Shown: positions 8,730 through 17,697 of the stretch, piece by piece
How positions within the stretch are numbered: position 1 is the first letter of the stretch
Layout of the letters: the number at the start of each line of letters is the position of its first letter
Source of the DNA: Mycobacterium intermedium
Lineage (GTDB): Bacteria; Actinomycetota; Actinomycetes; Mycobacteriales; Mycobacteriaceae
DNA: 64,000 bases
Assembly (NCBI RefSeq): GCF_002086275.1
Contig: NZ_MVHT01000020.1
Coordinates: 1-64,000, forward strand
Reading direction: 5' to 3'
Notes under the pieces: generated by a model
Databases searched by the model: none
What the model was told of the DNA's origin: nothing
Seen by the model: the letters and a program-made list of their open reading frames with translations, nothing else
Program-made: the position numbers and the translations under genes

Positions 8730-10393
8730 CCGCATCGGAGTTGCGGCTGCTCGCCACCTTTGTTGCGGGTCAGTCTGTGGACGTTGCCGAGGCACCGCCT
8801 GGTGTTGCCGCGCACACCAACGGCCGAGTGATCTACGTATCGGCGGGCCGCTCCGTCGTCGAGTGGCGCCGCGAAATGTTGGTGCAGAGCGCGCTGCTCG
8901 GCGCGGGAAGTCTAAACCCGCGGCTGGTAAAGGCGTTGCGGGTTCGTCCTTCGGTGGCGCGGCGCTACCTCGCGCTTGAGGGTTCTCGCGTGCTTGCCGC
9001 GCTCACGGATACCCTTCCGTTGGCCGCTGGCCTGTCGTCCGGGCTGACCGTGTCTACTACAAGTGCGGAAGAATCGCTCGAAATGGCCAGGAGCCGAGGC
9101 AAAGTCCCGGATCCTCCCGATTGGTTCGGTGTCATCAGACCGTCGCAGTTGTTGTCATCCGCTGCGCCGTCCGCCGGAACGCGGCCACGAAACACCGACT
9201 TGTCGGTGAAGTTTGCGTCCGGCGATACGCCGGACGACGACGAAGACGAGACGCCTCGGGAAAGTAAGATACTCAAGCTCTTTCAGATCCCGTTGGGACC
9301 ACAGGGAATTTCTGACTTCCTCCGCAAGTTGCTTGGCGGTTCGGGCTCCACCCGTCCCAGCGCGGCCGGCGCCGAGTTGCCGGTTCGATCCGTCCGGCGC
9401 GCACGCGCGGTTGGAGCGCACGCCCGGCCCCTGCCCACCCGCATCCATTTCGCCGGCACCACCAACCCCGCTGCTGCCGTCGGCGTAGGCGGCGCCTTGT
9501 ATCCGGAGTGGGACGTCCACGGCAACCGGTACCGACCCCAGTGGTGCCGAGTCGTCGACTTTCCGCTGACGATGTCGGCTGAGATTTCCGCCGCCGACGT
9601 CCCGCACGATGATGTGCTGCGACAACGGCTGTCACGTATCGGGCTCGGCCCCAAGGTGTTACGCGCCCGCCCCGACGGCGACGAGCTTGATGTCGAAGCG
9701 CTCATCGACTTGGTCGTCGATCTGCGGTCGGGCTACTCACCACCCGAACACGTCTACTCTGAACGCCGCAAACTCGCACGTAACCTAGGCGTCCTCATAC
9801 TGGTCGACGCCTCTGGGTCGGCTACTGACACCGACCCGAACGGCCTCGCTGTCCATGACCATCAACGCCGGGCGGCTGCGACGTTGGCCGCTACGCTAGA
9901 AGACCTCGGCGATCGCGTCGCTGTCTATGCGTTCCGGTCCGACGGCCGGCATGCGGTCCAACTACCTGCGATCAAACCATTCGAACGACGCTTCGGCGCT
10001 CTCGAGCGAGCCCGACTCAACCAGCTGCAACCGTCGAGCTATACGCGGCTTGGCGCGGCGATCCGCGGCGCCGGAGAGATTCTCAAAACCCAGGCGGGAA
10101 CGCCGAACCGACTGCTGCTCGTGCTGTCCGATGGATTCCCGTATGACCATGGCTATGAGGGGCGGTATGCCGAGGCTGACGCCCGCAAATCCCTCGAAGA
10201 ACTCCGCTCCGACGGTGTTGCCTGCCTGTGTCTTTCGATCGGCGCTGCCACAGCAACCGACGAACTCGAACGCGTCTTCGGCTCCGCGGGGTATGCCTGC
10301 GGAGCGACACTGGCGGAGCTGAGCCCACGGATGGACGAGCTGTTCCTGTCGTCGCTGCGCGAACTTGCCGCCCCGATACCACTGCGAGGATGA
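8726..10393 (+). CDS. NorD/CbbO-type von Willebrand factor A protein
   Basis: A 555-residue protein starting at a GTG that overlaps the ATPase stop. The VWA domain occupies about residues 345-555 and keeps the metal-ion-dependent adhesion site: DASGS in LVDASGS, a Thr in SYTRLGAAI and an Asp in LSDGFPYD. The long N-terminal region has an acidic linker (DTPDDDEDETP). The arrangement matches NorD, partner of NorQ, where the VWA protein recruits the ATPase to its client. The next gene starts 4 bp after its stop. Confidence 0.9.
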   Translation: MTASELRLLATFVAGQSVDVAEAPPGVAAHTNGRVIYVSAGRSVVEWRREMLVQSALLGAGSLNPRLVKALRVRPSVARRYLALEGSRVLAALTDTLPLAAGLSSGLTVSTTSAEESLEMARSRGKVPDPPDWFGVIRPSQLLSSAAPSAGTRPRNTDLSVKFASGDTPDDDEDETPRESKILKLFQIPLGPQGISDFLRKLLGGSGSTRPSAAGAELPVRSVRRARAVGAHARPLPTRIHFAGTTNPAAAVGVGGALYPEWDVHGNRYRPQWCRVVDFPLTMSAEISAADVPHDDVLRQRLSRIGLGPKVLRARPDGDELDVEALIDLVVDLRSGYSPPEHVYSERRKLARNLGVLILVDASGSATDTDPNGLAVHDHQRRAAATLAATLEDLGDRVAVYAFRSDGRHAVQLPAIKPFERRFGALERARLNQLQPSSYTRLGAAIRGAGEILKTQAGTPNRLLLVLSDGFPYDHGYEGRYAEADARKSLEELRSDGVACLCLSIGAATATDELERVFGSAGYACGATLAELSPRMDELFLSSLRELAAPIPLRG

Positions 10394-10397
10394 AACA

Positions 10398-11372
10398 TTG
10401 AAGGTATTGCTGACCGGCGCGATGGGCAACATCGGCCATTCGACCTTGACGGCGTTGCTCGATGAAGGACATGACGTCGTCGCGTTCGACATCTCGTCTC
10501 GTAGGGCGCGCAAGCTCGCAGCCAAACTCGATGGGCATGTCCGCGTGGTGTGGGGCGATATCACCCAGCCTCATTCGGTTCGCGCTGCGCTGTCGGACGT
10601 GGATGCGGTAATCCACCTGGCGGCAATCATTCCTCCCTACTCCGAGCGGGCACCCGAACTCGCGCGGAAGGTCAATCTTGACGGAACACTCAATCTGATT
10701 GCGCAGATGGAAAGTTCGCCCACGGCCAAACGGCTGATCTTCGCGTCATCAGTGGGTGTTTGCGGTGATGTGCAGGATCGGGAGCCGCCGCTGCGTGTCG
10801 ACATGCCAACGAATCCCACGGACGAGTACGGCCGGCACAAGGTGGCCTGCGAGCAAGCCATCCGGCAATCGCAGCTCCATTGGAGCATCCTGCGACTCGC
10901 GGCGGTGTCGCCGATCCACCTGCAGGCGGTGGATCCCAGCATCATGTTTGAATTCAGCCCCGATGCGCGGTGTGAGTTTCTCCATCCTGCCGATGCGGGT
11001 GTGGCATTTGCACGCGCGGTGGATTGCGCGGAGACGGTTGGGAAGACGTTGTACGTCGCCGGCGGCCCCGAGTGCCAAATGACCTACTACGAATTCACCA
11101 ATACACTGATGGATGCGATTGGCATTGGCCCCATTCCGGTCGACGCCTACGTGCAGGCGACGCCCCCTCGCTTCTTCGGCGACTGGGTGGACACCGCCGA
11201 GAGCCAGCGCCTGTTGCAGTATCAGAAGCGTCGACTCAGTGATCAATTGGCGGACATGCAGGAGGATTTCGGCATGCTGTTGCCGTTGCTTCGGCTGGCG
11301 CGTCCGCTGGCCACCTGGTACGTCACCCGCAGCTCCGCACACCTCAAAGAAACCCGTCGGCGGTCGGGCTGA
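10398..11372 (+). CDS. NAD(P)-dependent epimerase/dehydratase-type extended SDR
   Basis: 324 residues from a TTG at 10398, preceded by GAGGA. The Rossmann motif is GAMGNIGH near residue 7, and the catalytic YxxxK appears as YGRHK with an upstream FASSVG serine. This is the extended SDR family, acting on nucleotide sugars, sterols or other alcohols. It is the last gene of the AveC-NorQ-NorD operon and is convergent with the P450 at 11376, three bases away. Substrate not deducible. Confidence 0.9.
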   Translation: MKVLLTGAMGNIGHSTLTALLDEGHDVVAFDISSRRARKLAAKLDGHVRVVWGDITQPHSVRAALSDVDAVIHLAAIIPPYSERAPELARKVNLDGTLNLIAQMESSPTAKRLIFASSVGVCGDVQDREPPLRVDMPTNPTDEYGRHKVACEQAIRQSQLHWSILRLAAVSPIHLQAVDPSIMFEFSPDARCEFLHPADAGVAFARAVDCAETVGKTLYVAGGPECQMTYYEFTNTLMDAIGIGPIPVDAYVQATPPRFFGDWVDTAESQRLLQYQKRRLSDQLADMQEDFGMLLPLLRLARPLATWYVTRSSAHLKETRRRSG

Positions 11373-11375
11373 CGA

Positions 11376-12581
11376 CTACGTGGGGATGATGGCCGGCATT
11401 GTCTCCCAACCGCGCACGGTTGACGAGGGTGACATTACGGCCTTCGACAGGTCGATGTCCCATTCCGGGAAACGAATCAGCAGCTCCTCCAAGGCGATCC
11501 TGCCTTCCAAACGCGCCAGGGCGGCACCCAGGCAGAAATGTGCGCCTGCGGCGAAGCTGATGTGGGTCCTGCCGCGACGGTGGATGTCGAAACTGTCGCC
11601 GTCGGGTGGGAATTGCCGGTGATCGTGGTTGGCGGCACCGATCAGGAACATCATGATGCTGCCCTGAGGCACGATCTGGTCGTAGTACTCGACGTCGCGC
11701 GTGACATATCGAGCCACACGGGGTGCGGGTGTTTCCAGGCGGAGGATTTCCTCGACCGCGTCGGGGATCAGCGAGGGATTGGCGACGAGTTGTGCGCGCT
11801 GATCGGGGTTTTCGGCCAGTATCTTGCCAGCCCATCCGATGAGCTTGGTGGTTGTTTCGTTGCCTGCCACTTGGAGGAGCGCAACATAAGCGAGTATTTC
11901 CGCTCGATCTAGCCGTCGTCGAGTTCCGGTTTCGTCCTCGAATTCCACGTTGAGAAGTTCCGTGACGATGTCGTCGGACGGGTTTTCTGCGCGCCAGTCA
12001 ACGTATTCCTCGATGAACTCGTCGTCGAGGAAACCCGCCGTCGGGAGCGACATCCCGCTACCGCTCTGAGCGTTGACCGTCGCGTACACACGGTCTCTCC
12101 CGACTTCCTGCCGTTCCTCGGGAATGCCCAGCAGCATTCCGATCACGCGCATCGGCATCTGCGCGCCCAGGTCAGCGACGAAGTCGAATCCACCCGCACC
12201 GACCAGAGCGTCCAAGCTGCGCACGCAATATCCACGGATCATCGGTTCTAGTTGCGCGATCTTGCGCGGTGTGAACATGCGCGACAACAATTTTCGGTGG
12301 ATGGTTTGACGGGGCGGGTCGTCCATGACAATGAGACCTGACGGAATTTCCATCCCTGCTTTGATCACTTCAAGCACGTTCCCCCGCGCTGAGCTGAACG
12401 TCTCGTGCTCGCGGAGACCCTTTTCCACGTCGGCGAAGCGGCTGAGCGCGAAAAAGTCATATTGGTCGTTTCGGTACAGCGGCGCTTCATCGCGCAACCG
12501 TTTATACGTCGGATAGGGATCGACAGTCAGCGAGGCGTCATACGGGTCGAAATGAACATTCATTGAGGTATTCGTTGTCAT
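11376..12581 (-). CDS. Cytochrome P450
   Basis: 401 residues from the ATG at 12581. A longer open frame upstream to 12761 reads through the relic of another P450 and is not used. Key residues are AGNETT at 239-244, ExxR at E278-R281, and the heme loop SFAAGAHFCLG with Cys350. It is similar in length and pattern to the P450 at 1036-2226. Redox partners are not adjacent. Confidence 0.94.
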   Translation of the reverse strand: MTTNTSMNVHFDPYDASLTVDPYPTYKRLRDEAPLYRNDQYDFFALSRFADVEKGLREHETFSSARGNVLEVIKAGMEIPSGLIVMDDPPRQTIHRKLLSRMFTPRKIAQLEPMIRGYCVRSLDALVGAGGFDFVADLGAQMPMRVIGMLLGIPEERQEVGRDRVYATVNAQSGSGMSLPTAGFLDDEFIEEYVDWRAENPSDDIVTELLNVEFEDETGTRRRLDRAEILAYVALLQVAGNETTTKLIGWAGKILAENPDQRAQLVANPSLIPDAVEEILRLETPAPRVARYVTRDVEYYDQIVPQGSIMMFLIGAANHDHRQFPPDGDSFDIHRRGRTHISFAAGAHFCLGAALARLEGRIALEELLIRFPEWDIDLSKAVMSPSSTVRGWETMPAIIPT

Positions 12582-12983
12582 GTGTGGTGAAGCTCCCTTC
12601 GCGTTAAGACGCAACAACGGAGTGCGAATGTCCTTGCACGCGACGCATGCTGACTCGCTCGACTTAATACCGAGGCATGAAATCGAGCAACATTTCCAAC
12701 GCGATTCGACTTTCCAGCCTGGCCAGCGCCGCATCGAGACAACTGTGAACTCCGTACCCAAACGACGAACTCAATGGCGTAACTCCTTGTCCATCGCTGC
12801 CGATGTAGTGCTGACCGCGTGTCCAGGCGAGGGCTTGGGTCGAAACGGAGGCCCAGTCGACACAAAAACCCTTTAAGCTGGTGAGTTAAGCACCTGCTTA
12901 ACACTAGCCAAGGCGAGCTCCTCGTTCAAGATGGCTTAGGATGACAGCCGAGATCAGGCCGGTCGCACGAATCGAGCAAGTGG
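12582..12983. other. Non-coding interval with P450 relic and promoters
   Basis: A 402-bp interval between the P450 start at 12581 and the TetR start at 12984. It contains the P450 remnant, plus TTAAGCTGGTGAGTTAAGCAC near 12874-12894, where TTAAGC is repeated in a region likely to hold the tetR promoter. No other gene is supported. Confidence 0.5.
12664..12840 (-). pseudogene. Cytochrome P450 C-terminal relic
   Basis: In one minus-strand frame the sequence reads a P450 heme loop, [18 protein letters not shown], then [13 protein letters not shown] and a stop at 12664-12666. The normally conserved Gly after the Cys-Leu is Asp. Upstream of about 12780 the match fades, and no complete P450 frame exists. 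It closely resembles the heme region of the neighbouring intact P450, so it is probably the remnant of a tandem duplication. The 5' limit is approximate. Confidence 0.7.
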
Positions 12984-13580
12984 GTGGCATCGCCGCGAAG
13001 AATTGGGTCGCCGGACGCGAAGACCCGTCAGCTGCTTCTCGACGCCGCCGAGCGATTGCTGCTGGAGGACGGCTACTCTGCCGTCACGGGTCGTAACGTC
13101 GCGAAGAAAGCTGGCCTGAGGTCGCAGTTGGTCCCGTACCACTTCGGCACCATGGACGGCCTGTTCCTCGAGGTCCTTCGACGGCGCGCCGATCAAGGAC
13201 TCGAACTTCAACGCCAGGCGCTCAAGACGGACAAACCGCTATGGGCCCTGTGGCGTATGGGCACCGACACACGGGTGATCGTTTTTGGCATTGAGTTCAT
13301 CGCTCTCGCCAACCGCCGCAAAGCCCTGAAAGACGAGCTTGCGCGATACGTTGAGTTGCTACGCGACGAGCAAATCAAAGCTTTGTCAGGCATTCTCGAG
13401 GGCTACGGAATCCCTCCAGATGAAGTGCCACCCGAAGTGGTGATGACGTTGATGCGCAGCGTGACCGGTGTACTGGCTATCGAAGAGACACTCGGTGTGA
13501 CGTTAGGCCACGCCAAGACCGTTGAGTTCGCTGAACGCTACATCCGCCAACTTGAGGGTGACCCGCCCGACGCAAATTAA
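12984..13580 (+). CDS. TetR-family transcriptional regulator
   Basis: 198 residues from a GTG. The helix-turn-helix is near residues 32-57 (AVTGRNVAKKAGLRSQLVPYHF), with a helical sensor domain after it. It is divergent from the P450 at 11376-12581 across the relic-bearing interval and may regulate that P450. Confidence 0.88.
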   Translation: MASPRRIGSPDAKTRQLLLDAAERLLLEDGYSAVTGRNVAKKAGLRSQLVPYHFGTMDGLFLEVLRRRADQGLELQRQALKTDKPLWALWRMGTDTRVIVFGIEFIALANRRKALKDELARYVELLRDEQIKALSGILEGYGIPPDEVPPEVVMTLMRSVTGVLAIEETLGVTLGHAKTVEFAERYIRQLEGDPPDAN

Positions 13581-13632
13581 CCAATTCTTGCTGGCACCCG
13601 ACGAGGATGGCCCTCATCGATACTGGGTCCCC

Positions 13633-14253
13633 CTAGTTGACCGGCACGAAGATTTCCTTGGCCGCCTTGGCAATTCGGTTAAGAGCAACCGCATTCATGC
13701 CGGCGCCGACGCCGCCACCGACCACGGGGATACCCCTGATCAACCTCACCGGACCTTTGGTCGCGAACTTCCGGATTAGCCTGCGCCCCACCTTCATCTC
13801 GAGTTTCAGCAGGTTTTTCTTCGACAACTCGCGCAGGGAAGGTACAGCGGTACCGATCTCCACCCCGACATCGCTGAGTACCTTGGCCGCCCCGCGGCCC
13901 AACAGCGAGACCAGGATCGCGGTCCGGACTTCCTCCGCGTCGAGGTCGTAACCGCGCAGCACCGCAATTGCGGCCGACATCCGGGCACACAGCATGTGAA
14001 ACGCGGTCACGTCTGCCGGAAGTGCGACGGTGAGAGTCGCGAACCCGGCTACGCCCGAGGCGAATCCGGAGGACGCCACCCGTACCCGATGCTTCTCGAT
14101 CAGGCGAGCGATCGCGGCTTCAGGGTCGTCATACTCGGCGCGCAGTTCTTCGGCCACTTCGGTCGCCGATTTGTAGGGCCCGAACCCACTAACCCCTGCG
14201 GCAAGGACTTTGTTGACGAATTCGACGACCCGGCTGGAGTCCGGATTACTCAC
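13633..14253 (-). CDS. EcsC-family protein
   Basis: A 206-residue protein resembling the EcsC family: an amphipathic N-terminal helix, then a Gly/Ala-rich hydrophobic segment (SSGFASGVAGFATLTVALPADVT is the core region at about 61-83), then a conserved C-terminal RLIRGIPVVGGGVGAGMN. EcsC proteins associate with membranes; the biochemical role is unclear. Its ATG overlaps the stop of the lytic transglycosylase gene by 4 bp, so the two are an operon. Confidence 0.8.
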   Translation of the reverse strand: MSNPDSSRVVEFVNKVLAAGVSGFGPYKSATEVAEELRAEYDDPEAAIARLIEKHRVRVASSGFASGVAGFATLTVALPADVTAFHMLCARMSAAIAVLRGYDLDAEEVRTAILVSLLGRGAAKVLSDVGVEIGTAVPSLRELSKKNLLKLEMKVGRRLIRKFATKGPVRLIRGIPVVGGGVGAGMNAVALNRIAKAAKEIFVPVN

Positions 14254-15185
14254 TGCGGGTGGGTCGCCAGATACTCGGAAACTGGAATCCGTTGTGCCGC
14301 ATAGTATCCGACGGGCAAAAGGACGTCACCAGAGCTCGTGACGTAGTAGACGTCCCAGCGGTGATAGTCGCCGAACGCGGCCGGATCGTTGGCCATCGCT
14401 GCGGCGTAGTCATTGACGGCGGCAACATAGTGGCTTGAGTGGTTGTAAGCGTAGATGGCTTGGTCGGGGTTGCTGGCGAAGCCGTTGGCGGCCAACATTC
14501 GGCCCGCGGCGATGATGCTGTCGTGCGGCGAGTTGATGTCGCCGCCGTTGCCGTAGCCGGCGAACGTGGACGGCAGGAACTGCATCGGGCCTTGCGCACC
14601 CGCCGTGCTCACCCCGTTGATACGGCCGAACGCGGTTTCGACGAAGTTGATCGCGGCTAGGTAGTTCCAGCCCACGCCCGTCGCCGCCTCCGCGGCGCGG
14701 TAGTCACCCAGCAGCTCATCGGCGGGCGTGGGCGGCACGATGTGCCACGCGGGCAAGGTGTCCTTTGCACCGCCCCCACCCAGCGCGGTGAGGTGACGCC
14801 GCGCGTCGATGTTGAGGTCATAGAAGCCCTGCAGCTGCGCCGGGATCTTCGATCGCACCATCGCGTCCCACTCGGGGTGACGTCCGATGGTGCGGTACGC
14901 CACTTGCTGACGGTGGGCCGCCGCTGACCGCGCGGCCTCCGATGCCCCCGGATCGCGCAGCGTCTGCTCATCGGCGGCCAGGTCGGCGCCGAGCAGGCCG
15001 GGCTCGGCCGCAAGCGCCGGGTCCGCGGGGTGCGTCGTAGCAATCGGAGCGGGCGCGGCAATGGTCGTCCTAGCCGGCCCGGCGGTCCACGACGTGGTCG
15101 ACGGTGCCCAGACCATGGCCCCTACCCCGATCCCTACCGCGCTTGTCGCAGCGAGCAACGCTGCGCCTATTCGTGCAGTTCGCAT
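14250..15185 (-). CDS. Secreted lytic murein transglycosylase
   Basis: A 311-residue exported protein. The N-terminal signal or anchor is about residues 5-27, followed by a Pro/Ala/Thr-rich linker and a transglycosylase domain from about 155. The probable catalytic Glu is E183 in INFVETAFGR, followed by the GAQGPMQFLPSTF substrate-groove motif typical of the MltB/SLT group. It cleaves the MurNAc-GlcNAc bond of peptidoglycan with anhydro-MurNAc formation. The ribosome-binding site GGAGAGG is well placed. It is preceded by a structured leader, and EcsC follows in the same operon. Confidence 0.9.
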   Translation of the reverse strand: MRTARIGAALLAATSAVGIGVGAMVWAPSTTSWTAGPARTTIAAPAPIATTHPADPALAAEPGLLGADLAADEQTLRDPGASEAARSAAAHRQQVAYRTIGRHPEWDAMVRSKIPAQLQGFYDLNIDARRHLTALGGGGAKDTLPAWHIVPPTPADELLGDYRAAEAATGVGWNYLAAINFVETAFGRINGVSTAGAQGPMQFLPSTFAGYGNGGDINSPHDSIIAAGRMLAANGFASNPDQAIYAYNHSSHYVAAVNDYAAAMANDPAAFGDYHRWDVYYVTSSGDVLLPVGYYAAQRIPVSEYLATHPQ

Positions 15186-15194
15186 GGGTACATC

Positions 15195-15300
15195 CTCTCC
15201 GCCGCGTCAACGAATAGCCAGGGCGGGATGAATGGCGAACCTCGACGCAAGTGTGCTGGTGAGTTTCTCTCCCGCCCGGGCCTTCGAAGCAACGCGGCTT
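15195..15300 (-). promoter_or_regulatory. Structured 5' leader RNA of the lytic transglycosylase gene
   Basis: On the minus strand two perfectly nested helices can form: an outer 7-bp one (15292-15298 with 15201-15207, GCCGCGT/ACGCGGC) and an inner 8-bp one (15270-15277 with 15221-15228, GGGCGGGA/TCCCGCCC). The 5' part carries CACGGGGGAAGCC and the 3' part GGCTATTCGTTGACGC just before the ribosome-binding site. These loosely recall the cyclic-di-AMP (ydaO) riboswitch, which often precedes actinobacterial wall hydrolases, but its GGGGTGAATC core is not evident. Structured leader is seen; ligand is speculation. Confidence 0.45.
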
Positions 15301-15364
15301 CCCCCGTGGTGATGCCATTCTGGCAAAGCCCGCTGTCGAGCGGAATGGCGATCTCGCGGGCCGG

Positions 15365-16822
15365 CTAGTCCCGGAGGCGAGCAACAAACCGCTGAACGCT
15401 GCGGGCCAGCGAGCGCGGCACATGATCGGGGTCCATCAGGTCGTTCTCCGCGAGCCGGCTCGCCTCGTCGGAGATCGTCTGATCGGTAAACGGCCGCAAC
15501 GATCGGCCTTCACCTTGCAAAGCCACTACAGCTTTGAAAAAGGAACCGGACCGATCCATCGCACCAACAAACGCGTCGACCGAGACACCCAGGTGTTCGG
15601 CCACCAGCTTGTTTCGCACATAAAGGATTTCGTGCCGGACGCTGTCGTGCTCGGGGCTGCTCGGGTCGGCCTCGATGGCCAGATCGCACTCACTGTCGAA
15701 CCCCATCGACCGGTTGTTGAAATTCGACGATCCGATGCGCAGCAGCCGATCGTCGACCACCAACACCTTCGAGTGCACGTATACCGGTGAACCGCCGTCG
15801 GTCACCGGCCAATAAACGCCCAACCGCCCATGCTCGTCCGCATCCCACAGGACCTGAATGAGACGGTGCCGCGCGCCGTCCATCGTTTCTCTCTCGATCC
15901 GGTTGCTGCCCTTTCGGGGAAGCACGATGACGACTTCCGGCCCGTTCTCGTCGCGGAGTCGAGCGGCCATCTCCTCGACAATCCCGCGCGCGGCCAGATA
16001 CTGATTCTCCAGGTAGATGGTGTGGCGTGCTGATGCGATGGCTGCGCGATTGAGTGCCTCGACCTCCCGAACCTCCGCGCGACCGTCCAATTCGGGCAGG
16101 GTGCGCGCGATTCCGATGTCGACGTTGCGCAGCGTCGGTTCTAGCTTGCTCGGCCAGGCGACATGCTTGGCCTCGACCGGCGTCAAGGATTGGCCCGTCG
16201 CAGTTTCCCACCGCTGCCGCGCCAACTCGGCCAGGGCGCGCGCGGCCGCGCCGTCCACCGCCGCCCCGACCTCGTGTCGCGCCCCGTAGCTGCGGCCCAG
16301 GGTCCGGCGACTGCGGTTGTCATGCTCGTGGGCTGGAGTGTCCCATCGCTGGACGGTCAGGTCGATGCCGCCGCAGAAGGCCACCGCATCATCGACGACG
16401 GCGATCTTCTGGTGATGGACGGCGCCGGCGGGATGGGCACCGTCGACCGCGAAATGGATTCGCCTACTACTGACCCGATTCAACAGCGACGTCGGAGTAA
16501 GCCCATACCAGAGGTCGTCGAAGGCCGGGAGCAGTCGCAGATTGGACCTCAGCAGGTAGACCTCGAGACCCCGCCGCTTCCAAAGCAACCACGAAAGGAA
16601 CGGGCCCAGCTGATTGGGACCCGGAAGGGTGATGGTGCCTCGTTCGAAGTTCATCCTGGCGTCCAAATCCCAGGCAATCACCATGATCCGGTGCTGGGCG
16701 CGCAGCATCGCCGCCTTGACGTGCTTGAAGTAGTCAGCCGCATCGATGATGTCGGCGAACTGATCCGCATGAGCCACGCGCCAGCACGTCTGGTCCGGAA
16801 TCAGGAGGCGGTTGTCAGGCAC
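15365..16822 (-). CDS. Phospholipase D-family protein (two HKD motifs)
   Basis: A 485-residue PLD-superfamily enzyme with both catalytic HxKxxxxD motifs: H137-K139-D144 (HHQKIAVVDD) and H350-K352-D357 (HSKVLVVDD), the second followed by the GSSNFNNRS block. Such enzymes act as phospholipases or phosphatidyltransferases such as cardiolipin synthase. No clear N-terminal membrane helix is seen, and there is no C-terminal SNARE-associated membrane domain as found fused in some bacterial relatives. It is transcribed alone, 179 bp from the lytic transglycosylase start. Confidence 0.9.
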   Translation of the reverse strand: MPDNRLLIPDQTCWRVAHADQFADIIDAADYFKHVKAAMLRAQHRIMVIAWDLDARMNFERGTITLPGPNQLGPFLSWLLWKRRGLEVYLLRSNLRLLPAFDDLWYGLTPTSLLNRVSSRRIHFAVDGAHPAGAVHHQKIAVVDDAVAFCGGIDLTVQRWDTPAHEHDNRSRRTLGRSYGARHEVGAAVDGAAARALAELARQRWETATGQSLTPVEAKHVAWPSKLEPTLRNVDIGIARTLPELDGRAEVREVEALNRAAIASARHTIYLENQYLAARGIVEEMAARLRDENGPEVVIVLPRKGSNRIERETMDGARHRLIQVLWDADEHGRLGVYWPVTDGGSPVYVHSKVLVVDDRLLRIGSSNFNNRSMGFDSECDLAIEADPSSPEHDSVRHEILYVRNKLVAEHLGVSVDAFVGAMDRSGSFFKAVVALQGEGRSLRPFTDQTISDEASRLAENDLMDPDHVPRSLARSVQRFVARLRD

Positions 16823-16883
16823 GCCGCATGTCTACCCGCTCAGTGCCCGGATCAGTCGTTGCGCGGGGTGGCTAATTGTTTCG

Positions 16884-17477
16884 TCAGCGCTGTTGCGCAG
16901 TGCCGGTGTTGATAAGGGCCCGCGCCACCCATTCGACTCGGCTCAGCGCTTCATCCAACGTCAGGCTCCGCACCAGCATCCCGGTGATTGCGCCGGCCAA
17001 AGCGGCGTTGATGCCGAAACTGACATTCGGAATCTCTTCTGGCGCAACGCCATCGAGGAGTCGGTTGAACATGTCGATGTTCGTCCGATTCATCTCGTCG
17101 ATCGTCGCCCGGACCTCGGGAACGGTGGAAATCATCATCTGGTGCATCAGCGCCGTCATCTCGGGGTTGCGATGAAAAGCGCGCACGGCACGACGAAGGT
17201 ATTCCAGCATGCCGGACAACGGATCCTGCTCGGGAGGGCGGGCAGCGGCCATGATCCGCCGCGTCAGGCGCTTCTGCCAGTCTTCCAATGCCGCCGCCAG
17301 CAGGTGCTCCTTCGAGCTGAAGTACCGGTAGACGGTCGCCAGCGCCACTCCGGAACGCTGGGCGACGTCGCGCATCTGCACGGCCTCAGCACCAACGTCG
17401 CCAATGAGGTCGATCACCTCTTCGATGACCTTGGCGCGACGAACCAATTGGCGGCTGGTCATGGTCGCGAGCGGCAA
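16884..17477 (-). CDS. TetR-family regulator, KstR-like
   Basis: 197 residues. The DNA-binding part (AVQMRDVAQRSGVALATVYRYF) closely recalls KstR, the cholesterol-catabolism repressor, in the recognition-helix region. The annotated start is uncertain: an ATG follows at residue 6, and the frame stays open and coding-like for about 20 codons upstream. It is divergent from the amidohydrolase/acyl-CoA dehydrogenase genes at 17698, with palindromes between, so control of that catabolic operon is likely. It should not be named kstR without alignment. Confidence 0.85.
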   Translation of the reverse strand: MPLATMTSRQLVRRAKVIEEVIDLIGDVGAEAVQMRDVAQRSGVALATVYRYFSSKEHLLAAALEDWQKRLTRRIMAAARPPEQDPLSGMLEYLRRAVRAFHRNPEMTALMHQMMISTVPEVRATIDEMNRTNIDMFNRLLDGVAPEEIPNVSFGINAALAGAITGMLVRSLTLDEALSRVEWVARALINTGTAQQR

Positions 17478-17538
17478 GACGGCGGACTCGGCCCGCTCGG
17501 CACGAGACTCAGGAGCGTTGACGATGATTCCCTTCCCG

Positions 17539-17579
17539 AGAACGTTCTTCTTCTCTGCTCCACGTATGATACGTCATAC
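17539..17579. promoter_or_regulatory. Two palindromes in the KstR-like/amidohydrolase divergent promoter
   Basis: AGAACGTTCT at 17539-17548 is a perfect 10-bp palindrome, and GTATGA-TACG-TCATAC at 17564-17579 has perfect 6-bp arms. The AAC...GTT core of the first is reminiscent of KstR boxes, though without the usual 2-bp spacer. One or both are candidate operators for the TetR at 16884. Confidence 0.5.
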
Positions 17580-17697
17580 TCACGAAAAATGTGCTGTTAT
17601 CGCAGCTAGTTGCGTTTGGTGAACTTGACACTAATAGAACCGCGTTTCACTATTGATGAGTAACGGCGGCCACGCCACTCGCCAGATCGGAGGACAC

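Noticed and set aside
17539..17548. True KstR box
   Set aside because: The AAC and GTT half-sites touch directly, without the 2-bp spacer of the known KstR motif, so I list it only as a palindrome.
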